In this document: piece by piece, positions 44,042 to 53,765 of the stretch
Layout: each line of letters starts with the position of its first letter
How positions within the stretch are numbered: the first letter of the stretch is position 1
Virus record (IMG/VR): IMGVR_UViG_3300012988_000019
Span: 1-54,102 of that record
Length of the DNA stretch: 54,102 nt
Direction: 5' to 3' (one strand)
Source of the DNA: a virus
The notes under the pieces: generated by a model
Database searches by the model: none
Seen by the model: only the letters and a program-made list of their open reading frames with translations
What the model was told of the DNA's origin: nothing
Position numbers and translations under genes: made by a program

Positions 44042-45433
44042 CTAGCTGGTGTAGGCGTCAACGGGCTCAAGCGTTACAATGGCCCAATCACTAGTCCCTC
44101 CCCCGCCAGAAATAGTACCACTGGCGTTTCGGTTCACGGCCTGTACCCGCACCCGTACGGTAACTCCCGGATCAATCACGAGCTCAGCATCGATCAGCCG
44201 GGAAGCGAGCTGTGACGCAGATACTGTGTTGTCTCGATGCTCGTGTCGGATAGCCTCAGTACCCCCAATCGAGAGATCGGCGATCAGGGAGGGGGAGGCA
44301 TTAGCAGCCGAGTTGGTAAGCATGGCGGAGGCTCGGACCTTGAGTAGAGCCTTACTATCCGGGAAGGGGTTGGTGAAGTTGGCATCAAACATCACCGCTG
44401 CGACAGTACCAATTGCACTAACCGCAGTCATGGGGCCAGTGTAGGTTTGCATCTTGGGTGAAGCCGGGCCAGTGGCCCCCGTGTTACCGCGGGGGATCAC
44501 CAGGTTGAGCTGCTTATCGGGGGAGTCCCCGGTAATCGTGGCCTGTGCCGCAGAACCCGCTGCCCCAGTGGTAACAGTGCCAATGGAGAGTGTATCCCCA
44601 TCAGCCCCATCGACTCCCGGGTTTCCCCTGGGGATGGTCAGATCGAGAACCTTGTTCGGAGAAACACCGGTGATCGAAGCTACTGCCTCAGTACCAGGGT
44701 CGCCCGTCGTGATGGTGCCCATGGTGAGCTTGTCACCCGGGGACCCCGCATCACCCTTGTCACCCTTGGGGCCGATACTCCCATCGGCCCCCGGAGGACC
44801 CTCCAGCTCACTCGTCAGGATCAGATCGACCCAGGGCAGCTCAGGCGTATCGACATACCGCCACTGGATGGCCGTCCCTGAGTTCCTGAGCTCGACCTCC
44901 CGACCATCATCACCCATGATGATACCACCACCATCGATGATGTCCTTGATGTCCTGGTAGATCTGCTCGACCTCGGCGACACCCTCGGTACTCACCACGA
45001 CTACCGTGCCGGGATCGGGGTCGACACCCATCGCCATGGCCAGATCGATGGTCCCGTTCACCGGAACCTCGAAGACCACCGGTACCGGCTGAGCCAGCCC
45101 ACTCAGCTCGTTGAAGTTGAACCGAGCAGTGAACTGGACGTGATCGGGCTGGCCGGCAGGCTGCTCACTCGCCATCATCCAGACCCCAGGTGTGGAGCTG
45201 TTCGGCGCGTAGAGATCCCCGTTGATCACCCGGCACTCGAGGATGGAGATCACTGCCGTCCTCGGCGGGTCGGTGTTGATGAACCGCATGAGAGGAGTGT
45301 TCGGCGTGATGGTTACGGTACCAGTGAGAGGCACCTCATCCGGCACAGTGCCCGGGTCGTTGGAGTCCGCCACGAAGGAGACAAACCGACCGATCACCTT
45401 GCCATACTGGACCTGGCTAGGAACGTCAACCAT
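44042..45433 (-). CDS. Minor tail protein with collagen-like repeats (paralog B)
   Basis: 463 residues. N-terminal beta part (VPSQVQYGKVIGRFVSFVAD), helix EVEQIYQDIKDIIDGGGIIM, then Gly-X-Y segments (GPPGADGSIGPKGDKGDAGS; GNPGVDGADGD; GNTGATGPA) and a C-terminal beta domain. It resembles tail fibre or host-binding proteins. Clearly paralogous to the 45444 protein (first 250 residues). Last gene of the late operon. Confidence 0.75.
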   Translation of the reverse strand: MVDVPSQVQYGKVIGRFVSFVADSNDPGTVPDEVPLTGTVTITPNTPLMRFINTDPPRTAVISILECRVINGDLYAPNSSTPGVWMMASEQPAGQPDHVQFTARFNFNELSGLAQPVPVVFEVPVNGTIDLAMAMGVDPDPGTVVVVSTEGVAEVEQIYQDIKDIIDGGGIIMGDDGREVELRNSGTAIQWRYVDTPELPWVDLILTSELEGPPGADGSIGPKGDKGDAGSPGDKLTMGTITTGDPGTEAVASITGVSPNKVLDLTIPRGNPGVDGADGDTLSIGTVTTGAAGSAAQATITGDSPDKQLNLVIPRGNTGATGPASPKMQTYTGPMTAVSAIGTVAAVMFDANFTNPFPDSKALLKVRASAMLTNSAANASPSLIADLSIGGTEAIRHEHRDNTVSASQLASRLIDAELVIDPGVTVRVRVQAVNRNASGTISGGGGTSDWAIVTLEPVDAYTS

Positions 45434-45443
45434 GGTGAGCCTC

Positions 45444-46913
45444 CTACGGCTTCTCGACGGTCAGCAGACCGGGTCGGTTACTAGCAGAAATCCAGGTCAC
45501 CTGACCGGTACCACCGGCGCGATAAACCCAGACCCCATAAGTAACAGAGCCCTCGGGGGGAGTGTCCTTAGTACGAAGAATGACCGTAGAAGGCACTCCG
45601 GCGTAGGGCACCAGGATCACGAAGTTACCGACCTCGGGATCGGTTGTAGCAGTACCTCGACGGATGATGATGCCCAGTCGGTCATTGGCCACTGTGCACT
45701 GAAGGTGGCCAGAGAGCTCGAGCAGCAGGTCACTACCAGTAGCGGCGACCGTTACCGTCAGCTGAGACATCAGGACCTGAGTACTGTCAGTCGGGCCATA
45801 GTTCACTACCGACTGGCTCAGTCCGATCTTCCCTCGAGCCTCGAGCGCAGTAACTCGATTGGTCAGGTTCTGCTGAAGTGCAGTGACTGCGGCCTTGAAT
45901 ACCGCTGCGGTGATGGCGCTCTTGGTAGTGTCAGTACCCGTGGTGATCTGAGCCTGGGTGAGAGCCGGTAGAGCAGTACCGTCCGCACCAGCAGGACCAG
46001 TGATGGAAGAGAGAGAGACCAGGTTGCTCCACACCGGGTCACCGACATACTGCCACTGGATGTAGCCACCCGAGACGCGAAGCTGGACCTGCCTCCCGTC
46101 CGCACCAGGGTTACCATTCGACCCATCGGCACCCTTCGGGAGACCCAGGTTCAGCACCTGGTTAGGGGCCGCCCCCGTAATACTCGCCTGCGGGGTCGAG
46201 GTCGAAGTGACGCTGCCGATCGTCAGGGAGTTGGGCGGTCCGGCTTCTCCATCGTCGCCCTTATCGCCCTTGAGCCCCTGGGGGCCCTGCAGGTCGGCCA
46301 GCATGACGAGAGATGCCCAGAGAGTCGTTCCCGAGTACCGCCACTCGATAGCCGTGTCGCTGGCCCGCAGCTCGACCTCTCGACCATCAGCACCCTGGAT
46401 CATGCCGCCACCGGCGATGATGTCCTGAATCTGCTGGTAGATCTCCTGGATGTCGGCCCAGTCCTCGTGAGTCACCAGCTCGACCGTACCCGGGTCAGGC
46501 GAGACAGGCACGATTGTGGTGAGATCGACCTCGGTGTCGGGCGGAACTTCGATGATCACGGGCGACGGCTGCTGGGTCGAGGTAAGACCATCGAACTGGA
46601 AGGTGGCAGTCCACTGGATGTTGCTCGGCTGACCCTCCGGCTGCTCCGAAGCGACCAGGTTAACTCCGGGTTCGGTGTTGCCCTCTGCAGTAAGCCAGCC
46701 ATCGACCAGGGTGCAAACAATGGGCGAAATCACCGCGAGGCGTGCTGGGTCGGTAGTCGGGAACCGCATGATGCGGACGTTGGGCGTGAGCGTGATGGTG
46801 CCGCCCAGAGGCAGCTCCTCGGGCAGGTTACCCGGGTCGTCACTGTCAGCCACCACCAGGACGAACCGCCCGACTACCCGACCGTAGCGGACCTCACTGG
46901 GAACATCGGCCAT
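45444..46913 (-). CDS. Minor tail protein with collagen-like repeats (paralog A)
   Basis: 489 residues. Same plan as its neighbour: VPSEVRYGRVVGRFVLVVAD, helix DIQEIYQQIQDIIAGGGMIQ, Gly-X-Y (GPQGLKGDKGDDGEAGP; GADGSNGNPGADG), and a different C-terminal beta domain. Only 10 bases separate the two. Tandem duplication with divergent ends suggests host-range diversification. Confidence 0.75.
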   Translation of the reverse strand: MADVPSEVRYGRVVGRFVLVVADSDDPGNLPEELPLGGTITLTPNVRIMRFPTTDPARLAVISPIVCTLVDGWLTAEGNTEPGVNLVASEQPEGQPSNIQWTATFQFDGLTSTQQPSPVIIEVPPDTEVDLTTIVPVSPDPGTVELVTHEDWADIQEIYQQIQDIIAGGGMIQGADGREVELRASDTAIEWRYSGTTLWASLVMLADLQGPQGLKGDKGDDGEAGPPNSLTIGSVTSTSTPQASITGAAPNQVLNLGLPKGADGSNGNPGADGRQVQLRVSGGYIQWQYVGDPVWSNLVSLSSITGPAGADGTALPALTQAQITTGTDTTKSAITAAVFKAAVTALQQNLTNRVTALEARGKIGLSQSVVNYGPTDSTQVLMSQLTVTVAATGSDLLLELSGHLQCTVANDRLGIIIRRGTATTDPEVGNFVILVPYAGVPSTVILRTKDTPPEGSVTYGVWVYRAGGTGQVTWISASNRPGLLTVEKP

Positions 46914-46933
46914 TGAAACCTCCAGGGGTTAAA

Positions 46934-46968
46934 GCCGGGGCCTCGAGTATCGCACCCGAGACCCCGGC
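46934..46968 (-). terminator. Strong hairpin after the lysis genes
   Basis: GCCGGGG(T)CTCG ... CTCGAG(G)CCCCGGC, followed by TTTAA on the minus strand, between the holin-type gene and the collagen-like gene: partial terminator or regulator of tail-fibre dosage. Confidence 0.65.
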
Positions 46969-46973
46969 GGTCG

Positions 46974-47330
46974 TCAGCCCTCGATCGTCTTGTCGTTACT
47001 GAGGGAGCCGGTCGAGTTGCCGATGGCCTGCGCCTTGTCGGTCAGGCCGGTCGGCTTCAGCAGGCCGAAGTGGAACCCCACACCGATCACGAAGGTGACG
47101 ATGGCCTGGAGCAGGGCGAGCCCCAGGTCGAAGCTCTCCACCCCGTTCTGGAAGGCCGAGAGCATCTCCGTGAGCAGCGCGGTGATCACCGACAGGGCCA
47201 GCAGGAGCAGCGCCTTGAGCGAGCTCGAGGTGGTGTACTTGGTGACCAGGCCCACCGCCAGCGGCAGCAGCACGGGCAGGATGAACAGCTGCAGGATGAT
47301 CCAGCCGGAGAGGCTGAAGGTGAACTCCAT
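46974..47330 (-). CDS. Probable holin
   Basis: 118 residues from ATG 47330 (AGGAGG upstream). Three or four membrane helices: GWIILQLFILPVLLPLAVGL, LKALLLLALSVITALL, LGLALLQAIVTFVIGVGFHF. A short polar C-terminus (SLSNDKTIEG). Position after endolysin and other small membrane genes suits a holin. Not proven. Confidence 0.6.
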   Translation of the reverse strand: MEFTFSLSGWIILQLFILPVLLPLAVGLVTKYTTSSSLKALLLLALSVITALLTEMLSAFQNGVESFDLGLALLQAIVTFVIGVGFHFGLLKPTGLTDKAQAIGNSTGSLSNDKTIEG

Positions 47331-47338
47331 GGAGCCTC

Positions 47339-47635
47339 CTAGTGATTGTGTCCGGAAGCAGGAGCCCGGTTGGACACCTGCACCCCCGGCTCGATTTTGC
47401 CGGACCAGGGGTAGAAGGAGTACTTGCAGATGGTCGCTCTCGTTTCCGAGAGATAGGACTGTTGGATGCACTGGTTCAAGTAGAGCGTGTGCATCCAGAT
47501 CGCGAAGTAGGCCGTGAGTACCAGCAGGATGAGCTCCTTCAGCCTCCGCCTGCTCCACTTCTGGCGTTCGAGTCGGCGAGCGTAGCGGATCGCCTGCTTC
47601 GCCTCGTCGACCACCTCCTTGGCCTGGTCGGTCAT
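47339..47635 (-). CDS. Small membrane protein in lysis cassette
   Basis: 98 residues; basic helical start (AKQAIRYARRLERQKWSRRR), one membrane helix (ELILLVLTAYFAIWMHTLYL), then an outside loop with two Cys (NQCIQQ, TICKYS). Could be an antiholin, spanin-like or holin partner. Confidence 0.6.
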   Translation of the reverse strand: MTDQAKEVVDEAKQAIRYARRLERQKWSRRRLKELILLVLTAYFAIWMHTLYLNQCIQQSYLSETRATICKYSFYPWSGKIEPGVQVSNRAPASGHNH

Positions 47636-48114
47636 GCCGTCCCCCTCTGCCGGAGGACCCTGAGTTCCCCCTCGGCAGCAGCCAGAGCCTGCCGGGCCAG
47701 GTTCAGCTCGCTCTGCAGCGTTGAGATGGTCACCTGGTACTCGAGGTTCTGTCGAGTGAGTGTTCGGGCCTCCGCCCGTGACTCGTTCAGCTCCGTCCTC
47801 GTCTGGCTCAGCTGGCTCTGGATTGCATCCAGTCTTGTGTTCGCATCAGCGAGCATCTCGAGTACCGTGTCGAGTGCCCGACCGACGGCCAACTCGAGCG
47901 GATCGGCCATCGCCTCCGGCGCAGCCTTCGGTGTGGGAAGCTGGGTCACCGTGGCCTCCTGTTTGACCTCGGCCTTGTGTTCCTGCACGGGCTTTTCCTC
48001 ACCCCCCTCTTTGGCATCGCGGCGATTATCCACGAGCAGCTTGGTGAGAAGGGTGAGCAGGCCCGTGAGCGCGACACCGAAGAATGCCCAGGCTTCACCG
48101 GGAAGGTCTCCCAT
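47632..48114 (-). CDS. Membrane-anchored coiled-coil protein
   Basis: 160 residues. N-terminal helix WAFFGVALTGLLTLLTKLLV, a charged linker, and a long coiled coil (about 70-150: LDAIQSQLSQTRTELNESRA, TLQSELNLARQALAAAEGEL). This layout resembles actinophage DUF2746-type proteins near holins. Function unknown. Confidence 0.6.
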   Translation of the reverse strand: MGDLPGEAWAFFGVALTGLLTLLTKLLVDNRRDAKEGGEEKPVQEHKAEVKQEATVTQLPTPKAAPEAMADPLELAVGRALDTVLEMLADANTRLDAIQSQLSQTRTELNESRAEARTLTRQNLEYQVTISTLQSELNLARQALAAAEGELRVLRQRGTA

Positions 48115-48140
48115 ACCCCCTCCTTACCTGGGTACTGGTA

Positions 48141-49106
48141 CTAGAAGCGACCAGCGTTGAGCGCGTTCTGCATGGCCGCGACTGCCGGCGAGTGCCGCCA
48201 GAGCTCCCCGTCGACGACCGTGCCGTAGCGGCGCTGCAGGCCCTTGTAGAACTCCGTGCCCGCCACCCCGTCGATCTTGCCCGTGTACTGGCCGGCAGCC
48301 GCCATGATCTCCATCATCCGGCGGATGAGGGGCGAACCGCTGGTGCCCTTGACCCAGTTCCACACCCAGCCCGAGACCATCGCCGGCTGAGCGTTCGGCT
48401 TGTACTGGTACCAGACCTCACCATCGGCGACGAGACCCAGCACCTCCTGGGCGCGCTTGGTCGTCTTGGTGCCCCAGTCACCATCGGGGTCGAGGTGGTT
48501 CGACGGCACCGGGGTGGGCGCCGGCGTCGGGGTCGGCGTCGGGGTGGGAGACGGCGAGGGCTGCGCGTTGCCTCCGTTGAAGATGCTGGGGATCTGCGCG
48601 ATCTTGGCGTTCCCCGGGCAGATCTTGCCCGACTTGCGGGAGTAGAGCACGCCGCCCACCGAGGTCGGGTAACCCGGCACGCCGAGGCGGTGGTAGCTCA
48701 GGCCCTTGTTCTCGTCGTTGACCGCCCGGGACGAGGTCGCCAGCTTGTTCTTGATGCCGTGGGTGTCCCGAGCCCACTGCCAGATGCGGGCGAGCGAGAC
48801 GAGCTGAGCAGCGGTCCAGGGCTCGTTCTGCGCGTCCTTGAGACCCCCCTGGGTCTCGATGGAGATGGTCGCGTCGTTGCCCTGGTAGTCGGCCTTGGAC
48901 TGGAACTCGGTGTCCATGTACTGCTCGATCGTGCCGTCCTTCGCGACGTAGAAGTGCGAGCAGTCGCCGACCCCCGAGAAGTAGCCGAACAGCGACGAGG
49001 CCTCGGAGACCGCGACGTGCAGGTTGACTCGGTTGTAGACCGCCATCTTCGCGCCCTTGTTGTGGCGAGCGATGAGGCGGTGGTTCACTCCCGGCATGAG
49101 TGCCAT
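48141..49106 (-). CDS. Endolysin, N-acetylmuramoyl-L-alanine amidase
   Basis: 321 residues. Amidase_2/PGRP domain (1-170): zinc ligands in RVNLHVAVSE (His30), LSYHRLGVPG and KICPGN; TIEQYMDTEF and ETQGG support the fold. A Pro-Thr linker (PSPTPTPTPTPAPTPVPS) joins a C-terminal domain with two repeats resembling peptidoglycan-binding units (WGTKTTKRAQEVLGLVADGE; GLQRRYGTVVDGELW). It cuts the stem peptide from muramic acid at lysis. Confidence 0.9.
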   Translation of the reverse strand: MALMPGVNHRLIARHNKGAKMAVYNRVNLHVAVSEASSLFGYFSGVGDCSHFYVAKDGTIEQYMDTEFQSKADYQGNDATISIETQGGLKDAQNEPWTAAQLVSLARIWQWARDTHGIKNKLATSSRAVNDENKGLSYHRLGVPGYPTSVGGVLYSRKSGKICPGNAKIAQIPSIFNGGNAQPSPSPTPTPTPTPAPTPVPSNHLDPDGDWGTKTTKRAQEVLGLVADGEVWYQYKPNAQPAMVSGWVWNWVKGTSGSPLIRRMMEIMAAAGQYTGKIDGVAGTEFYKGLQRRYGTVVDGELWRHSPAVAAMQNALNAGRF

Positions 49107-49116
49107 GGGGTTCCTC

Positions 49117-49362
49117 CTATCCTTCCGACCCGGATGAGTCGGAGTCCTGGGTGCGGAGCCGGGTGAGCTCCGCCTCGAGCTGGTTGACCCGGTCCTGGTT
49201 CGCTTCGAGCTGCGCGGCCATACCCCGCCACTGCTCCATCAGCGACTCCCGTTCGACGGTCAGCTGGTTCACCTGCAGCGTGGCGAACGCCAGCTGCTTG
49301 ATGTAGAGGTTCACGATCGGACTATCCGTAAACTCCTGCGAGTTCTCCGGGTTCTGGGCCAT
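49117..49362 (-). CDS. Small coiled-coil protein
   Basis: 81 residues, one long coiled coil (LTVERESLMEQWRGMAAQLE, VNQLEAELTRLRTQDSDS). ATG 49362 with GGAGGGACA upstream. Between tail and lysis genes. Not recognised. Its upstream 75 bases hold a weak TAGGTT promoter-like box. Confidence 0.6.
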   Translation of the reverse strand: MAQNPENSQEFTDSPIVNLYIKQLAFATLQVNQLTVERESLMEQWRGMAAQLEANQDRVNQLEAELTRLRTQDSDSSGSEG

Positions 49363-49437
49363 TGTCCCTCCTGGGGGTATTGATGGATCAAACCTATCAT
49401 GCGAGCTGGAGAAGTGTTGAAGAGCTGATTCCCGAAC

Positions 49438-52400
49438 TCAGATCATCTTGTGCTCGGGACCCGCCCCCACCTTCTCAATCTCGACGTCGAACTCGAAGCC
49501 CGAGCGAACTGCCTGCACCAGCCAAGAGAACCGTCGACCAGGCTCTCCGTAGACCGTGAAGCGGCCATCCTCGATCTCATCCACACCGATGGGGTACGGC
49601 TTGCCGACGGCGCTCACCAGCACGGCTCGCTTGTCCTTGTCCGTCAGTGGCTCGAAGTAGTCAGGGAGGATGATGACTGCGGTGCCATCCTCGCCGATCA
49701 CATCGTCACCAGTGCCGCCGACCCCGTTCCAGTAGTGAACACCCGAAGCGGGCGCCTCAGTGGCAGCGTGAACGAGGCTCATGTCGTCCTTGGTCGGGTG
49801 GTCCATGACGAAGCTCTTGTTACCCGTCACAAACAGGCCGTTCATCGGTCGCAGAACCCCATAGACATCCATGTAGGCAGTGCCATCGGTGTTTCGCCAG
49901 GAGTTGATGCGACCGTGACTGTTGTCACCCCAGCCGATCGACCAGTCACCACTCCAGAGCAGCACCAGTCCCCGGCGGTTGTCATTCAGGAAGGCGTTGC
50001 CCGTGTAGACCGCAAGGCCCTGCGAGCCCACCTTGACCTGAGTACGTGCCGCCGCGTTGAAGCCAGGCTGATGAGGCGAGTCGATAGCCACCGAGTATCG
50101 CTCAGCATACATACCGCCCCACTGAGAGGGGTCGGTAGTATCGGTTCCCGTACCCGGATAGTACACTGCCGGGACAACGCCGTAGCGCGCAGTCTGGTAA
50201 GAATCCGCAGAGACTCGAACCCGGTAAGCGATGTCAGATGAGGCGGGCTTCGACTCAAACTGACCGGCAGTGATCGAAGCCCCAGCACCGTCGAGAACGA
50301 TAGTCTGGTTACCACTGCCATCGTACATCCGGATGGTGCTCGGCGAAAGCTCGAGAGCAGGGGCTCCCGACTGCAGGAAGAAGACACTACCGAGGCGAAT
50401 GGCGTTGGTGTTATTGCTGAACGACCCATCCCCGTTGTTCTGGAAGACGAGTCGAACGTGAGTAATACCCGTGGCGAAAGCTCGAGTCCAACTAACATAA
50501 GCCCAGGCGTTAACCACATTGCCTCGAGCCCAGTTAGTCGTACCCATGTCGCTGAAGGTCTGGCCCCCGTCAGTACTGACCAGGTAGCGAAGACCAACCT
50601 CCTGCACAGTAGAAACCAGGGGCATCAGGAAGATGGTCAGCTTGTAGTCGATACCGGGAGTAACGGGGATGGGGTCGCTGACGATGCGACCACCAGTCTC
50701 AAGGGCATTACCCTGGCGAAGAACTGCGTTGCCCCGACCGACATAAGCAGTACCCAGGCCGTACTGGAACCCCTGCTCACTAGCCTGAGAAGTGCGAGGC
50801 TCGTAAATCCAGCCCGGGATGGTGGGCCCGAAAGCCCCCGGGTTCGGCGGCGGGTAAATGCCCATGTCGCTGAAGTCGCCATTGCGAATCAGGTTAGTGC
50901 TCACTGTACCAATCGCGAGCGAGCGGGCCTGCACGGCCCCTGCGGCGATCTGTTCTGCCTTCACCGATCCAGCAGCGAGCTCATTGGTCGTGACCGAGTT
51001 TGCTTCGAGGTCAGGCCCAGAGATTCGCTGGACCATGATCTCCGACTGCTCCGACTGCTCAGACTCGTTGCTAGAGGTGTCGGTGGCAGTAAACCAGAAC
51101 GTCTGAGTCTGAACGGGCAGTCCGCTCAGAACGATCAGACCACCCCCCTGACCGCGAGAACCTCCGCGGATAGTACCGACCTGCTCCGCACCAATCGTAC
51201 CCAGTCTCCACACCCGGACGAAGGCGAAGTCTGCCGGCATCACACCGCCAGTCTCGTTCTTACCATCCCACTGGATTGTGACAGTACCCAGCTTGCTCGA
51301 CAGAACCGGCTTGCTCGGGGCGGGGGGAGCCTGGTCCTCGGTGGCAGTGGTGTGAGGCACTACCGTCGAGTACTGACCCAGCACTCCACTCGAGCTACGG
51401 GCACGCACTCGGAACTGATACGCCGTACCGATGGGCAGTCCGGGGAAGGAGAGGCTGTTGCTCGGCGTCTCAGTCAGGAGGGCCCAAGGTGCACTACCAC
51501 CATTCAGTCGGTACTCGACCTGGTAGCCATTGACCTCAATAGCCCCGCCATCCGTCGCGGTGTCAACAACAGTCCAGCCCATCGTGACCTGAGCTCGGGG
51601 TGATCCCAGCTCGATGTAGGCCGTGCTGTCCACCGTAAGCGCCTGGGGGGCGACGGGGGTACGAGTGTCGTTCGAGGGAGGCGTCGGACGACCTCCTGAG
51701 CCACCAGCAGTAGCGCCGCCGGTGATGCCATTGGTCTTCTTGGCGTTGCGGATCTCCCGCTCGACGAAGCGGTCGTTGAGGATGAGGTCGATCTGCTGCT
51801 TCTCGCCAGTCGCCCGGCTGCCGTTGATCTGGCGCACTCGGTAGGGCTCAGAGCCCTGCTCAGAGGGCCCCGTCACGTAGTCACCAGGGAAGAAGTCGAT
51901 GAAGGGGTGGTACGTAGTCGTATCCATCTTCATCTCAGCGGTATACTGGATGCGCTCCTGAGAGCCATCCTCCAGCAGAGCCTCACCGAGAAGCTGCATC
52001 GTGGTCTTGTCACTGACCCCCGAGTTGGACACCGAGGTCTCCCAGTGACCCCACGGCATGGTGATGCCCGTGTTGGTCAGGGGGAGGCTTACCCCGCCAT
52101 CGCCGATGACGAGAGCCTTGTCGACCAGCTCCTCGATACTGCCCTGAATCGGGAGTGCCTTGACATCCACACCGGGCTTGAGGGTGACCGGGCGAGTCGT
52201 GGAGAGCGCAGTGTCGGAGTTGTACAGCTGGAGCGTGCGACCCTGGAAGCGCCAGTCGCACATGCTCTGCTGAGCGAGGTTGTCCAGGATGGTGTAGAGG
52301 TTCGCCCCGGGCTCGTAGTAGATCGTGATGACCTTGTTCCACGGGTTACCCGCAGAGTCATGGGTCGTCGAGAAGTCGTACGTGAGCCCCGGAACGGTAC

Positions 52401-52824
52401 CGCGAGAGTGGGCCTCGTCGAGCAGGGTCTTCACGATAGTGCCGACCGTCGCGCTCAGGAACGGCCGCTTCCCATCAGCGTTGAGCCCCGTGGTCTGCCA
52501 CTGCAGCACCTTCTTGAGCTGCCAGCCGTAGCCAGTGAAGGAGTACTCACGAGTGTTGTGAGCACCGATCTTCTCGTACTTCCGGTTGAGTCGGATGTAC
52601 CGCCCGTTCGGAATCTCTGCCCAAGTCTCACCCGTCTTCGACGCCTCGACCGCGACCTCCATGTAGTTCTGGAGAAGGTCGTAGCCCGGCGAGTCGGGAC
52701 GGTAGTTGAAGGAACAGGAGCCCACCTCGTTGAAGGGGCTGCCGAAGCTGACTCCGATGGGCGCGGAGAGCATGCCCAGGCGGGCACCGTTGGGCTCGTA
52801 AGCCACCACTCGGAAGAGAGTCAC
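49438..52824 (-). CDS. Large minor tail protein with FN3 domains
   Basis: 1128 residues. Residues 1-370: Siphovirus ReqiPepy6 Gp37-like tail hub domain (MTLFRVVAYEPNGARLGMLS; PGANLYTILDNLAQQ; DFFPGDYVTGP). Residues about 390-620: two fibronectin-III-like repeats (APQALTVDSTAYIELGSPRA; APSKPVLSSKLGTVTIQW). Then a helix, a beta domain and an acidic C-terminal part. Probable baseplate/central fibre component. It overlaps the upstream gene. Confidence 0.8.
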   Translation of the reverse strand: MTLFRVVAYEPNGARLGMLSAPIGVSFGSPFNEVGSCSFNYRPDSPGYDLLQNYMEVAVEASKTGETWAEIPNGRYIRLNRKYEKIGAHNTREYSFTGYGWQLKKVLQWQTTGLNADGKRPFLSATVGTIVKTLLDEAHSRGTVPGLTYDFSTTHDSAGNPWNKVITIYYEPGANLYTILDNLAQQSMCDWRFQGRTLQLYNSDTALSTTRPVTLKPGVDVKALPIQGSIEELVDKALVIGDGGVSLPLTNTGITMPWGHWETSVSNSGVSDKTTMQLLGEALLEDGSQERIQYTAEMKMDTTTYHPFIDFFPGDYVTGPSEQGSEPYRVRQINGSRATGEKQQIDLILNDRFVEREIRNAKKTNGITGGATAGGSGGRPTPPSNDTRTPVAPQALTVDSTAYIELGSPRAQVTMGWTVVDTATDGGAIEVNGYQVEYRLNGGSAPWALLTETPSNSLSFPGLPIGTAYQFRVRARSSSGVLGQYSTVVPHTTATEDQAPPAPSKPVLSSKLGTVTIQWDGKNETGGVMPADFAFVRVWRLGTIGAEQVGTIRGGSRGQGGGLIVLSGLPVQTQTFWFTATDTSSNESEQSEQSEIMVQRISGPDLEANSVTTNELAAGSVKAEQIAAGAVQARSLAIGTVSTNLIRNGDFSDMGIYPPPNPGAFGPTIPGWIYEPRTSQASEQGFQYGLGTAYVGRGNAVLRQGNALETGGRIVSDPIPVTPGIDYKLTIFLMPLVSTVQEVGLRYLVSTDGGQTFSDMGTTNWARGNVVNAWAYVSWTRAFATGITHVRLVFQNNGDGSFSNNTNAIRLGSVFFLQSGAPALELSPSTIRMYDGSGNQTIVLDGAGASITAGQFESKPASSDIAYRVRVSADSYQTARYGVVPAVYYPGTGTDTTDPSQWGGMYAERYSVAIDSPHQPGFNAAARTQVKVGSQGLAVYTGNAFLNDNRRGLVLLWSGDWSIGWGDNSHGRINSWRNTDGTAYMDVYGVLRPMNGLFVTGNKSFVMDHPTKDDMSLVHAATEAPASGVHYWNGVGGTGDDVIGEDGTAVIILPDYFEPLTDKDKRAVLVSAVGKPYPIGVDEIEDGRFTVYGEPGRRFSWLVQAVRSGFEFDVEIEKVGAGPEHKMI

Positions 52825-53753
52825 AGGTAGGCCCTCCCCATCCTCAGGTCGATCTGGGCCGGTTCGGAGTCGTTCTTGATCACCGAAGCCCAGTAGCGGT
52901 TAGGTGTGGAGGGGAAGAGGTCGAACCCAGCCTCCGGCTCGAAGACGAACCCCCCGTTACCCGTCAGCTCGAGGTAGTTACGGGCATCAGTACCCGCAGT
53001 GATGTCCCAGGTCGCAGAGGTCTGCTTGCGGGCGTTGAGCGTCTTCAGATCGATCAGAAGAAACTCGGTGGGCTGAAGCAGAGCCGTCGGGCGAATGACC
53101 AGCCCGTGATCCACGAGACCTCGATCGCGGATCGTCAACGTAGCCCCAGAGGCCAGCTGACCTTCCACTCGAAGGAGGCCCTCACCCATCGGGGCAGTAG
53201 AGTCGCCCGCGATGTTGAGCTCGGTGAGGTCCAGGGTGTTCGTGCCCTGAGTGACCTCCATCCCATTGGTGTACTGGTCCTGACTGTACCAGAAGGCCCC
53301 GGGCAGCTCGATCACCGCAGTGAGCCGAGCAACCCGCTCGTTGATGTACTCGACAGCGAGCGAGCCGATCATGCGCGCAGTCGCCTCCCTGATGAGTCCT
53401 GAGGCGACGTTAAAGGTCCTGTTGGCCCTTTGCCGATTGGTCGGCGCGCTGCGAAGCGGAGAGATCTGGGGGGCGGATGTGAGCTTCAGGATGGGTGCGC
53501 TGAACAGCGACTGCAGGGCGGTGAGCAGCTGGTAGAACTCCTCGCGGTTAGCAGCTTCCAGGTTGAGCACCAGGGTGTGCTGACCGGCACCGAAGTAAGC
53601 CGGACCAGTGGCATCCACACCATGATAGGCGATCTGGTCAGTCGAGGGGGCCGCGCGACTCACCGTGTTCAGAAGCGACGACCGGGTGTAATCCGGCCGC
53701 CACTTCTGAAGCGGGTCTCGCATGGGCACCCCGTTGATGATCAGGTCTCTCAT
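52821..53753 (-). CDS. Distal tail / minor tail protein
   Basis: 310 residues, beta-rich. MRDLIINGVPMRDPLQKWRP, FGAGQHTLVLNLEAANREEF and TAVIELPGAFWYSQDQY fit the siphovirus distal-tail (Dit-like) family. It directly follows the tape measure gene. Overlaps the large tail gene by four bases. Confidence 0.75.
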   Translation of the reverse strand: MRDLIINGVPMRDPLQKWRPDYTRSSLLNTVSRAAPSTDQIAYHGVDATGPAYFGAGQHTLVLNLEAANREEFYQLLTALQSLFSAPILKLTSAPQISPLRSAPTNRQRANRTFNVASGLIREATARMIGSLAVEYINERVARLTAVIELPGAFWYSQDQYTNGMEVTQGTNTLDLTELNIAGDSTAPMGEGLLRVEGQLASGATLTIRDRGLVDHGLVIRPTALLQPTEFLLIDLKTLNARKQTSATWDITAGTDARNYLELTGNGGFVFEPEAGFDLFPSTPNRYWASVIKNDSEPAQIDLRMGRAYL

Positions 53754-53765
53754 GGGAGTATCTCC

